Shown here: positions 34,386 through 42,175 of the stretch, piece by piece
How positions within the stretch are numbered: position 1 is the first letter of the stretch
Layout: each line of letters begins with the position of its first letter
Origin: Flammeovirgaceae bacterium
Lineage (GTDB): Bacteria; Bacteroidota; Bacteroidia; Cytophagales; Cyclobacteriaceae
DNA: 64,000 bases
Direction of reading: 5' to 3'
NCBI GenBank assembly: GCA_020635915.1
Contig: JACJYU010000001.1
Span: 1,650,501-1,714,500, forward strand
The notes under the pieces: model-generated
Told to the model about the DNA's origin: nothing
Seen by the model: the letters and a program-made list of their open reading frames with translations, nothing else
Databases searched by the model: none
Position numbers and translations under genes: made by a program

Positions 34386-35033
34386 ATGGGCCGGATCGAT
34401 ATCTGCATAGTGGATGACCACAACCTTTTTAGGAAGGCCATGGTGCGCTTGCTCAAAACTTTTCGAAGGGTAGGGCAGGTGTGGGAGGCCCAGCATGGAA
34501 AGGAGTTGGTGCAACTGCTGGGCACGCACAGGCCTGACGTCATTTTGTTGGACCTGGAAATGCCCATAATGAACGGGGTGGAAACGGCCGAATACATCAT
34601 CCCCAAATTTCCCGATGTGAAAATCATTGTGCTCACCCAGCACGATAGCGAAAAGTTTATGCTGCACATGCTTGAAATGGGCGTGCACTCCTTTCTCTTA
34701 AAGAACGCCAACCCCGCTGAATTGGAGCGGGCCATTGTTTCCGTTTACGAAAAGGACTTTTACCACAACGACCTGATATCCTCCATTATGCGCAAATGCA
34801 TTTCCATGAAGTCGGAAAAACCCTTGTTTTCCAAAATGGCGGAATTGAGCGAGCGCGAAAAAGAGATTTTTGGGCTTATCTGCGAAGAGCATTCCTTAAA
34901 GGAAATAAGCATTAAACTCAATATTTCGGAAAAGACCATCCATTCCCATAAGGCCCACATCCAGCGCAAGTTGGGGGTCAAAAGCACGGTGGGCATGATC
35001 AAATTTGCCTATGAAAACGGGCTCCTGGCCTGA
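34386..35033 (+). CDS. LuxR/NarL-type response regulator
   Basis: A 215-residue regulator with an intact receiver (Asp10 and Asp11, phosphoacceptor Asp56 in ILLDLEMP, LTQ after strand 4, Lys in LLKNANP) and a C-terminal LuxR-type DNA-binding domain (LSEREKEIFGLI...EISIKLNISEKTIHSH). It begins directly after the sensor stop codon, so the two are a pair. Because the sensor lacks its His, phosphate may come from another kinase or from small-molecule donors. DNA targets are unknown. Confidence 0.92.
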   Translation: MGRIDICIVDDHNLFRKAMVRLLKTFRRVGQVWEAQHGKELVQLLGTHRPDVILLDLEMPIMNGVETAEYIIPKFPDVKIIVLTQHDSEKFMLHMLEMGVHSFLLKNANPAELERAIVSVYEKDFYHNDLISSIMRKCISMKSEKPLFSKMAELSEREKEIFGLICEEHSLKEISIKLNISEKTIHSHKAHIQRKLGVKSTVGMIKFAYENGLLA

Positions 35034-35205
35034 TCCTTTATTTACAGAAATCCTGAAATCTTTAAGGATATCCTGATAGTGCCACTGGGAAAAACCCGTT
35101 AAAAACGCCAAAAACAAACTTTTCCAATTTTGGGAAACCTTCCCGGGCTCAGGCCTGAAAAACAGGGCCTGATAAAACCCATTTTTCAAACAGGTTTAGG
35201 TGAAG

Positions 35206-35616
35206 ATGAATGAATACTTGAGGGTACTTGTGGTCCACCGGCAAAATTCGGTGGCAAATGATATTAAGGCACAATTCGAACGTGCCGGTTGGTTGGTCCA
35301 TTCGGCTCAAAATGGACTTGACGGTTTACTGGCCGCACGCAAGGGTAATTACAGCCTTATCCTCAGCGCCATCGATTTGCCGGTGATCACAGGTTTAGAA
35401 ATGATCAGGGGCATACGCAATTTTTCCTTTAATGTGAATACGCCCGTGGTATTTATGGATGCCATGCCGGATACCCACTACCACCCTATTTTCGAGAAGC
35501 TGAAGGCCAACCTACACCAGGGCGACCTTCATAACCTCTCCGACCTCATCCATGCGCATGGGCACACCCACCAGGATTTTATGCGGATTGACCCTCAGGC
35601 CGATCAACAGAACTGA
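35206..35616 (+). CDS. pseudo-receiver domain protein
   Basis: A 136-residue stand-alone receiver fold with the usual order of strands and helices (LRVLVV... SLILSAIDLPVITGLEMI... TPVVFMDAMP). The acidic pair after strand 1 is His11-Arg12, the phosphoacceptor is Ala55, and the usual Lys after strand 5 is absent. It cannot be phosphorylated in the normal way. It is 5 bases before the next gene and after the kinase pair. Its likely role is protein-protein interaction, by inference. Confidence 0.75.
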   Translation: MNEYLRVLVVHRQNSVANDIKAQFERAGWLVHSAQNGLDGLLAARKGNYSLILSAIDLPVITGLEMIRGIRNFSFNVNTPVVFMDAMPDTHYHPIFEKLKANLHQGDLHNLSDLIHAHGHTHQDFMRIDPQADQQN

Positions 35617-35621
35617 AAGGT

Positions 35622-37304
35622 ATGTACGCTGACATCAATTGTTACCCGGGCAAAGTGGCTTACAATTCGTCCATTACGGCAATGGACGAAGTGGGGAGTC
35701 CCGGCAACCCCTGGCAAATCCCGCAGTCCGACCTGGCCGGGCAAAAGAAAGGCAAACTGGCCCGCGCCTATAGCCAGTGCGACCTCGCAAAGAGCATACA
35801 GGCCCGGGTCAAGCTCATGTTTGCGGCATTGTACCCGATAGAGAAAGGTTTTTTTTGCGGCAATGGCACCGGGTTGGTCTGCAAACCAATCATCCGGGAT
35901 TACTTCAGGCGCATCCATTCCGATGGGCAGGAGGAGGCCTTGGAGTGGCTGGTGGGCCTTGTGCAAGGGCAACCGGAAATGCAAAAAATAAAAAAATCAG
36001 AGCTGGAATTCATCCAAAACAGGCTCGTCCGTTTCCCCATGGAGCGGGTAAATCATTGGCAAAATGCGGATTACGATTATTTCGAAGAATTAAAACGGGA
36101 GTACAAATTTTATTTGAGCAAGTCGGGTGAAAAAGCAACCACCCCACACCTGCAACTGGTCCCGCACGGCCCCAGCCGCGCCTGGGAAGGTGTGTACCAA
36201 CTGGCCCAGGATGGCAACGATGTGTTGTACCGCCTGCGTCCCGACAATGACGATGTGATCATAGTGCTCACCCTGGAGGGGATACATGCCTTGGGGGTGG
36301 GCAACCCGGAAGACGATGTGCTTACGGCCGGAAGCAAGCCCAAAGATGTAAGCATAGGAAAGTTAAAAAGCCGCATCCGGCAACTGAAGGGCGAGGAAAG
36401 CCTTGATGACCACGACCTCAAAAAATGGGCCCATCCCCCCTTCTACATCACCTTTGCCGGGCACTTCAACAACACCCTTTGCGGCCATGCCCACAGCTTT
36501 CCTGCCGGGGCAAGGCATATATACGACCAGCACAAAAATATGGACAAGGGGGTTTTGAAGAACGCCACCTACAGCGTGATGAAAGAGCTCCTGGGGCTGA
36601 CCGAAAGCCTGGAAAGCACCGGCTCAAAACGGATACTTATCGATGTAAAGCACATGAGCGCAGCCTCGCGGCAGGATTTTTACAAAACCATTATACGCCC
36701 GTTCAACCGCAAACCTGAAAATGCCCTCTCCAAAATCCCGGTGATTGCCAGCCAGGTAGGCTACTCCGGCATTGACGGGCTGGACACGCTGGTGCAAAAT
36801 GCCAAAGACGGCAAAGAGGCCGATAATTTCCGGGTGCGTGGGTTCAAGGCATGGAACATCAACCTTTGTGACGAAGATGTGATCGAAATCCACGACAGCG
36901 AAGGGTTGATTGGCATCTCCCTTGACCAACAACTGCTCGGTTTCTACCAAAAGCCAAGGTTCCTTGGCCTGCCTGTGCCCCTAATGGAAAGAAAGCACGC
37001 CAGGAATTTACTGGCACGCACGTTGGAACAGTTCATTCACATCCCGTTTGATTACCACCTGCCACACCCCATGCGCATTTGGGGAATCCTCTGCATTGGC
37101 ACGGGTTTCGATGGGGTGGGCAATCCTTTAACAGGTTATTCCACGGTGCTCGATATGGGCAGGCTGGAAAACGACCTTACCCAAATGCTTAATACCATGA
37201 AAAAGGAAAGGCCAAAGTGGTTTGGCGGCCAATCCCCGGAAATCCTCGCCAGGAAGATTTGTTTTGAGAACGCCTATGATTTTGTGGTGGCACACTACCG
37301 TTAA
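35622..37304 (+). CDS. amidohydrolase/M19 dipeptidase-like protein with altered metal ligands
   Basis: A 560-residue protein with barrel-type motifs: ADIxCxPG at residues 3-10, GHFNNTLCGHAHS near residue 280, LIDVKHMSAASR near residue 340 and PVIASQVGYSG. The overall pattern resembles metal-dependent amidohydrolases, especially the membrane dipeptidase (M19) side. The usual His-x-His at the start appears as Asn6-Cys7-Tyr8, so one metal ligand pair is probably lost. Single-base changes would explain it (CAT to AAT, CAC to TAC). The gene follows the pseudo-receiver after 5 bases, and the association suggests a shared role. Confidence 0.6.
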   Translation: MYADINCYPGKVAYNSSITAMDEVGSPGNPWQIPQSDLAGQKKGKLARAYSQCDLAKSIQARVKLMFAALYPIEKGFFCGNGTGLVCKPIIRDYFRRIHSDGQEEALEWLVGLVQGQPEMQKIKKSELEFIQNRLVRFPMERVNHWQNADYDYFEELKREYKFYLSKSGEKATTPHLQLVPHGPSRAWEGVYQLAQDGNDVLYRLRPDNDDVIIVLTLEGIHALGVGNPEDDVLTAGSKPKDVSIGKLKSRIRQLKGEESLDDHDLKKWAHPPFYITFAGHFNNTLCGHAHSFPAGARHIYDQHKNMDKGVLKNATYSVMKELLGLTESLESTGSKRILIDVKHMSAASRQDFYKTIIRPFNRKPENALSKIPVIASQVGYSGIDGLDTLVQNAKDGKEADNFRVRGFKAWNINLCDEDVIEIHDSEGLIGISLDQQLLGFYQKPRFLGLPVPLMERKHARNLLARTLEQFIHIPFDYHLPHPMRIWGILCIGTGFDGVGNPLTGYSTVLDMGRLENDLTQMLNTMKKERPKWFGGQSPEILARKICFENAYDFVVAHYR

Positions 37305-37345
37305 ACCAAAAAATATACATCATCTTTGCGGTACAATTGTGACGT

Positions 37346-37738
37346 ATGATGAAAAGGATCCTGTTAGTGGACGATGATAAAATCTGCAATTTTATTGCTG
37401 AGTCTACTTTAAACCGGCTGGGCGTTGCCAAAGAAGTGCACTCCGCCCTGAATGGGCAAGAGGCCCTGGATTTGTTTAATGGTTATTTTCAGGGTGACGT
37501 GGCGGTGCCGGATATAATTTTCCTGGACCTGAACATGCCCATTATGGACGGGTTTCAATTTATCGATGCCTTTAAGAAGCTGGACTTCCCCAAAAAAGAG
37601 AACATCCTTATTGTCATCCTTACCTCTTCCATGAACCCGCAAGACATACAACAGGCCAAGAGCCTGGGCATAGACCATTATATGGCAAAGCCCATCAATG
37701 AAGAAAAAATAATGACTTTGTTGAAGGATTTTAATTAA
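37346..37738 (+). CDS. CheY-like response regulator
   Basis: A 130-residue single-domain receiver with all key residues: the acidic pair VDDD at 9-11, phosphoacceptor Asp61 in FLDLNMP, TSS after strand 4 and Lys in MAKPI. ATG 37349 is a close alternative start. There is no output domain, so it acts by protein-protein interaction. It is the last gene of the signalling cluster and the only intact stand-alone receiver in it. Confidence 0.9.
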   Translation: MMKRILLVDDDKICNFIAESTLNRLGVAKEVHSALNGQEALDLFNGYFQGDVAVPDIIFLDLNMPIMDGFQFIDAFKKLDFPKKENILIVILTSSMNPQDIQQAKSLGIDHYMAKPINEEKIMTLLKDFN

Positions 37739-37746
37739 TCCATGCC

Positions 37747-37779
37747 TTAAAGGCCCACCCTGCTAAAGTAGGGCTTTAA
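37747..37779 (+). other. hairpin behind the CheY-like gene
   Basis: An inner stem CCCTGC/GTAGGG with loop TAAA extends to TTAAAG/CTTTAA with a five-base bulge. It lies 8 bases after the stop. No T run follows, so it is not a standard intrinsic terminator, but it could stabilise the transcript end. Confidence 0.3.
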
Positions 37780-37904
37780 CCCCTACGCCCCTGCAGCGGC
37801 CTTTTAAAAAGGGAAAACCCGATTTTGCACATCAATTTCCCCGTGCCCCGAACCCCCACGCGGCAAATTGCGTTTACATCAAGAGCAACCACTACGCACA
37901 ACAA

Positions 37905-38105
37905 ATGGAAAGTTTGCCAAAAATCGCCATCCAGGCCTCCCTGGACGAGCTTGACGGCCTGCAGGCAGAAAAGGTTTTGCTTTACATTAAAGGGCTGCTT
38001 GCCAAACCACGAAAAAACCGCAATTACTATGAGCAAAAGCAGGAAGCCATGAAGGAAATCCGTGAAGCGCTAACCGAAGACCGGGGACTGAAAGTACAGG
38101 CGTAA
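37905..38105 (+). CDS. small helical hypothetical protein (antitoxin-like)
   Basis: A 66-residue protein with a predicted first helix pair (ASLDELDGLQAEKVLLYIKGLLAK) and a charged C-terminal helix (KQEAMKEIREALTED). The N-terminal helix resembles that of short DUF2281/VapB-type antitoxins, but no toxin gene is adjacent. It could also be a free-standing regulator. The gene has a plausible ATG, and its codon use fits its neighbours. I would call it real with moderate certainty. Confidence 0.5.
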   Translation: MESLPKIAIQASLDELDGLQAEKVLLYIKGLLAKPRKNRNYYEQKQEAMKEIREALTEDRGLKVQA

Positions 38106-38169
38106 ACCTTTGACGGCCACACGGTTACCGGACAGCGTCCCTGCCCGGCAGGAGGCTACTCCCCACATT

Positions 38170-38913
38170 TTATCCTTCGTTCCCTACCAGAAAGTGTTCC
38201 AGGTCCTTTAGTTTCAAAACGCCTTCGTAATAGGCCTTGCCAAAAATAACGGCATACAAACCGAGCTCGTCCAGTTTTTTGATGTCGTCAATTCCGCGTA
38301 CGCCACCACTGGCCAGTATTTGCAGGCCCGGGAATTTTGAGATGATTTCTTCGTAATACGAAAAGGCCGGCCCTTCCAGCACCCCGTCCCTGGAGACGTC
38401 CGTGGATTTCACATATTTAAGGCCATCATCGTAAAACTGCTGGATGTGTTCGTAAAGGGTCGTTTTCGATTTTTTCAACCAACTGCGGTAGGCAATGTGT
38501 TTGGAGTCTATATCGGTGACATCGGCCCCCAGGGTCACTTTTTCCCTACCGTACGAAACCAGCCACGAAGCAAACAAATGCGGGTTGGTGACGGCAATGC
38601 TGGCCACCGTTACATGGGCCGCCCCATGCTCAAATGCCTTTCCGATATCCCCATCAGTGGAAACCCCACCTGTAAAATCAATTTTTAAGTCCGTATAAGC
38701 GCACATGCCCTCCAACACGTGGTAATTTTTTGGCGAGCCACTTTCTGCCCCGTCCAAATCCACCAGGTGCACTTTTTCTATGCCACTGTCCTGGAACCTC
38801 TTGGCCAGGTCCAGGGGATTCTCATCGTATGCCTTTTCACTGGCCGGGTCCCCTTTCCTCATTTTTACCACCTTTCCTGCCCGTATGGCGATAGAAGGTA
38901 TTATTTGAATCAT
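38170..38913 (-). CDS. HisA-like TIM-barrel protein without the first catalytic Asp
   Basis: A 247-residue phosphosugar-type TIM barrel closest to HisA (ProFAR isomerase). VDLDGA (51-56), DFTGGVSTDGD, GADVTD (Asp131) and STDVSRDGVLEGP (Asp172) are intact. At the N-terminus IPAIDL of HisA reads IPSIAI, so the first catalytic Asp is Ala9. No other histidine-synthesis genes are near. It may be a paralogue with another substrate, or an inactive protein. The length is normal, with no frameshift. Confidence 0.75.
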   Translation of the reverse strand: MIQIIPSIAIRAGKVVKMRKGDPASEKAYDENPLDLAKRFQDSGIEKVHLVDLDGAESGSPKNYHVLEGMCAYTDLKIDFTGGVSTDGDIGKAFEHGAAHVTVASIAVTNPHLFASWLVSYGREKVTLGADVTDIDSKHIAYRSWLKKSKTTLYEHIQQFYDDGLKYVKSTDVSRDGVLEGPAFSYYEEIISKFPGLQILASGGVRGIDDIKKLDELGLYAVIFGKAYYEGVLKLKDLEHFLVGNEG

Positions 38914-39048
38914 TGTTTCTCGTTTTAAAGATTTTTAATGCAAAAACCAAGATACAACCAAGTACTCAAAGTTTCATTAAAAGTTCCAGTATTTTGGCCC
39001 CATGGCAATGAATTTGCTTTTACCTTTAACTGACCAAATTTGCCCCGC

Positions 39049-40755
39049 ATGAACAAGTGGTTCCTTTTCCTGTTTGCTTCCTTTGCGTGCACCCATTGTT
39101 TTGGCCAGGCCAGGTTGAGAAAACTTCCCGCAACCATAAACCATCCGGCCATCAATGTAAGCGCCCCTTACATTAGCCTTGACGGGGGTTCGCTCATTTT
39201 TGTTTCGGACAACAATGACGAAAACCAATTGACCCTTTTCCATACCACAAAAAAGGATGCGGTAAACTGGAAAGAACCGGTAAAGATGCCCAAAACGGTA
39301 AACAACCGGCTTACCTTCCTGCGCGGTTTTGCCTTGAGCGCAGACGGAAAGGCCATGTACCTTTCCAGTTTAAAATCCGGTGGGCTTGGTGGCTTTGATA
39401 TCCTGGTAAGCGAGTTGAGGGGCACCTATTGGGCCGAGCCCGTGAACCTGGGCCTGCCCATCAACAGTAGTGGCCAGGAGGCGTGCCCAAGCCTGGCCCC
39501 GGACGGATCGGCATTGTACTTCATGCGCTGTGAAAAAATGGACCAGAAAAACGCTTCTGGGTGCAAAATACTGGTCTCCCACCAATCGCGCCTTGGTAAA
39601 TGGGAAGAACCCGTGGAACTCCCCGGTTACATCAACACAGGAAATTCCCAAGCCCCGAGGATACTCGGTGATGGCGAAACTTTGCTTTTCTCCTCGGACC
39701 AATTTCCCCAAAACAAAGGGGGGATGGACCTCTACCTCACCCGGTATGACGGCTCAAACTGGTCAAGGCCGGTGCCCCTTTCCTTTGCCAATACAGCCAT
39801 GGACGACCAGTATGTAAGTGCTTCGTACCTGGGCCGGTACCTGCTCAAAGACCAGCCCGGCCCACGGACCAGCGAAATCGTGGAGTTGCTCTTCCCTCCT
39901 GGGCTAAAGCCCAAAGCACTGGTAAAAATTGACGGGACGGTCACCGGGTTGGAAAATCCTTCTTCCCCTTATATAGCAGCCTTCGACTTGAAAGACCAAA
40001 GGAGGGTGTACAATGGGCGCCCCGATAAGGACGGGGCCTTCACCCTCTATTTGCCCGAAGGGGCCCGCTACGACCTGTCAGTGGAGCCGGAAAAGGACAA
40101 CTATACTTTCTATTCAAAAACCTACGACTTTACTTCCGATGTCCCCATGTCGGACAGGGTGGAGGCGGAAATAAGGCCAGTGGCCAAGGGCACCACCCTG
40201 GATTTGGGGATTGCATTCGAGCCAAACTCTTCCCAACCATCACCCCTGTCTGCACAAAGCCTGCGCAGGCTGGGCCGTATGGTAAAAGGAAACCCCAATC
40301 GGAAGTTTATGTTGGGCATCACCCTGAAGGGCTACCTTGCCGATTCCATTCCTTCCTCCCCGGACCTGACCGAAGTGAGGATGGACACCCTCCACTTTTC
40401 CGTGCCCAGGGTGGTGTTGGACACCGTAAAGTTGGATTCCTTGCTGACGCTGGTCAATGAGCAGGGCTCCCTAATGGGGGCACAGGCCGACTCCACTATG
40501 GCCGTGGCGGGCACAACGGTTGGCGCGCAAATCGACTCCATTAGGGAAAAAGCACTTATGACCATACTGGTGGATTCCATGGCCATTAAGAAAACCTACC
40601 ACAACAACCGTACGGAAGCACAGGCCCACAGCATTATCAACTTTTTGACAGGGGAAGGGGCCAACGGCCAAAACATTGGTTTCACCACCAAGGCCCTGCC
40701 CGAACCTGTGGCGGAAAACAGAAAAACGATTGTGACGGTGAGCGTTGTGGAGTAG
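39049..40755 (+). CDS. PD40-repeat protein with a degenerate OmpA-like C-terminus
   Basis: A 568-residue exported protein. The signal peptide ends near residue 19 (HCFGQ). Residues 30-270 contain PD40/WD40-like repeats (YISLDGGSLIFVSDNN, ALSADGKAMYLSS, SLAPDGSALYF, ILGDGETLLFSS). A carboxypeptidase-like beta domain follows. The C-terminus keeps OmpA-family elements (LSAQSLRRLGRMVKGNPNRKFML and AQAHSIINFLTGEGANGQNI), with about 120 residues inserted between the halves. Likely a periplasmic or outer-membrane protein of the SprE/PorE kind found in Bacteroidota. Confidence 0.7.
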   Translation: MNKWFLFLFASFACTHCFGQARLRKLPATINHPAINVSAPYISLDGGSLIFVSDNNDENQLTLFHTTKKDAVNWKEPVKMPKTVNNRLTFLRGFALSADGKAMYLSSLKSGGLGGFDILVSELRGTYWAEPVNLGLPINSSGQEACPSLAPDGSALYFMRCEKMDQKNASGCKILVSHQSRLGKWEEPVELPGYINTGNSQAPRILGDGETLLFSSDQFPQNKGGMDLYLTRYDGSNWSRPVPLSFANTAMDDQYVSASYLGRYLLKDQPGPRTSEIVELLFPPGLKPKALVKIDGTVTGLENPSSPYIAAFDLKDQRRVYNGRPDKDGAFTLYLPEGARYDLSVEPEKDNYTFYSKTYDFTSDVPMSDRVEAEIRPVAKGTTLDLGIAFEPNSSQPSPLSAQSLRRLGRMVKGNPNRKFMLGITLKGYLADSIPSSPDLTEVRMDTLHFSVPRVVLDTVKLDSLLTLVNEQGSLMGAQADSTMAVAGTTVGAQIDSIREKALMTILVDSMAIKKTYHNNRTEAQAHSIINFLTGEGANGQNIGFTTKALPEPVAENRKTIVTVSVVE

Positions 40756-40759
40756 CCTT

Positions 40760-41311
40760 TCAGGTACTGAAGGTAATGGGCACCACCACGATGGTTTTGT
40801 CCCATAACAGGATAAGTTCCAAATCCTCCCCCACTTGTTCAATTGAAATGGTGAACTGTTCAAATTCCTTGTTGTGCGTCAATGACGGAACCTCCACGGC
40901 AAGCACGTCTTTTGCGGGGTCCCTATTGGCCTCCCCATTGAAATCGATCCCCCACTGGCCACTTTCGTTGTTGAAAATAACTTTCCACGTTTGCTCCCCC
41001 GGCACAGTCCACAGTGAATAGGTGCCGGCCTTCAGCACCTTCCCTTTAACGAGGAGGTCCGTATTGGTTTTGAAAACGGTAGCCTCGTTGGCCCCTGTGC
41101 GCCATACGGTGTTGTACGGCACGAGCCCTCCAAATATCTCCCTCCCCTTTTTGTATGGCCGGTTATAGAAAACGGAAAGTTCCTTGCCATTTTTATTGTA
41201 TTCCACGGTAGCCTCCGGGCTAAAGGACTTTGTGTAGTATAAACGATTGTAGGCAAAAATGCCCAAAAGGACCAATACCAAAACACCCGTGATGATCAGA
41301 AACCTTTTCAT
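40760..41311 (-). CDS. DUF2911-family protein with N-terminal membrane anchor
   Basis: A 183-residue protein. A single hydrophobic segment (FLIITGVLVLVLLGIFAY) anchors or exports it. The remainder is the DUF2911 beta domain, with YNRPYKKGREIFGGLVPYNTVWRTGANEATVF and AGTYSLWTVPG, which is highly conserved across Bacteroidota. No function is known. ATG 41311 is used because it starts directly before the membrane segment; an upstream in-frame TTG is less likely. It is convergent with the PD40 gene. Confidence 0.8.
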   Translation of the reverse strand: MKRFLIITGVLVLVLLGIFAYNRLYYTKSFSPEATVEYNKNGKELSVFYNRPYKKGREIFGGLVPYNTVWRTGANEATVFKTNTDLLVKGKVLKAGTYSLWTVPGEQTWKVIFNNESGQWGIDFNGEANRDPAKDVLAVEVPSLTHNKEFEQFTISIEQVGEDLELILLWDKTIVVVPITFST

Positions 41312-41458
41312 TGGCAAGCTTATGTTTGCAGGCCGAAGCCGTTTTAGGGTATAAACCCCCGGTCGGGACAAATGGTTGCAACCTCAACTTTTCAGCTTCA
41401 ATTATATGGAATTCCAAGTATGTCACTACCTTTACCTAATTAAAAGTAAGAAAATATT

Positions 41459-41566
41459 ATGCCTGTAATTTCAGTTGTGATCACCCTTTTTGTGCTTGCC
41501 ATCATCTCCCCATGGATCTTCCCCAACAAGATGGTGAGCAAAAACGAGCATGATGTAAAGCATTGA
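41459..41566 (+). CDS. 35-residue single-span membrane peptide
   Basis: A short frame from ATG 41459 to TGA 41564-41566 encodes one hydrophobic helix (VISVVITLFVLAIISPWIF) followed by a polar, charged tail (NKMVSKNEHDVKH). This is the usual design of bacterial small membrane proteins, with positive and polar residues after the span. It lies 25 bases before the LOG gene. No known family; it could be chance. Confidence 0.4.
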   Translation: MPVISVVITLFVLAIISPWIFPNKMVSKNEHDVKH

Positions 41567-41591
41567 GGCGCCTTACGGACTCTTGCCCCCT

Positions 41592-42134
41592 ATGAACGTC
41601 TGCGTTTTCTGCGGGTCGGGCACCGGCCATAATCCTGTCTTTGGAAATGCCGCCCGTGCCCTGGGCCAGGCCTTGTTGATGGCCCAATGCGGTTTGGTGT
41701 ATGGTGGCGGCAATGTAGGACTTATGGGCATCGTGGCAGACGAGGTATTGTCCGGGGGCGGCAAGGTAATAGGGGTAATACCCGGTTTCCTGATGGAAAA
41801 GGAACTGGGCCACAAGGGAATAACCCAATTGGAGGTAGTGAAGACCATGCATGAAAGGAAAAAAAGGATGGCTGACCTTTCCGATGCCTTCATTGCCATG
41901 CCGGGGGGCTGGGGCACCCTTGACGAGCTTGCCGAAATCCTTACGTGGAAACAACTGGGGCTTATTTCCCAACCCGTAGGGCTGCTCAACACCCACTCCT
42001 ACTTCGACCACCTGGAGGCCCAAATGAACACCATGGTGGAGGAAGGGTTTCTTCGACAAAGCCATAAGGACATGCTCATTGTTGAAAAAATACCCCAAAC
42101 CCTACTAGCCAAACTGGGCGGCCCCACCGTTTAA
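41592..42134 (+). CDS. LOG-family nucleotide phosphoribohydrolase
   Basis: A 180-residue Rossmann-type protein of the LOG family (often labelled lysine decarboxylase by mistake). The motif PGGWGTLDE contains the Glu that acts in hydrolysis of the N-glycosidic bond of cytokinin-type or AMP nucleotides, and VYGGGNVGLMG binds the phosphate. ATG 41592 is preferred to the TTG at 41583. Known members release adenine-type bases from nucleoside monophosphates; the exact substrate is unknown. Confidence 0.87.
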   Translation: MNVCVFCGSGTGHNPVFGNAARALGQALLMAQCGLVYGGGNVGLMGIVADEVLSGGGKVIGVIPGFLMEKELGHKGITQLEVVKTMHERKKRMADLSDAFIAMPGGWGTLDELAEILTWKQLGLISQPVGLLNTHSYFDHLEAQMNTMVEEGFLRQSHKDMLIVEKIPQTLLAKLGGPTV

Positions 42135-42175
42135 ATTCTTAATTTTTCGATAGCTTTAGGTTCTTTGGGACACTT

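Noticed and set aside
35149..35172. Hairpin in the 35.0-35.2 kb gap as a terminator of the LuxR-type regulator gene
   Set aside because: The stem has a bulge and no T run follows. The gap also contains several other weak palindromes, so no function can be claimed.
37776..38036. 86-codon frame on the minus strand
   Set aside because: It overlaps the more plausible plus-strand 66-residue gene, and its product looks like a random sequence.
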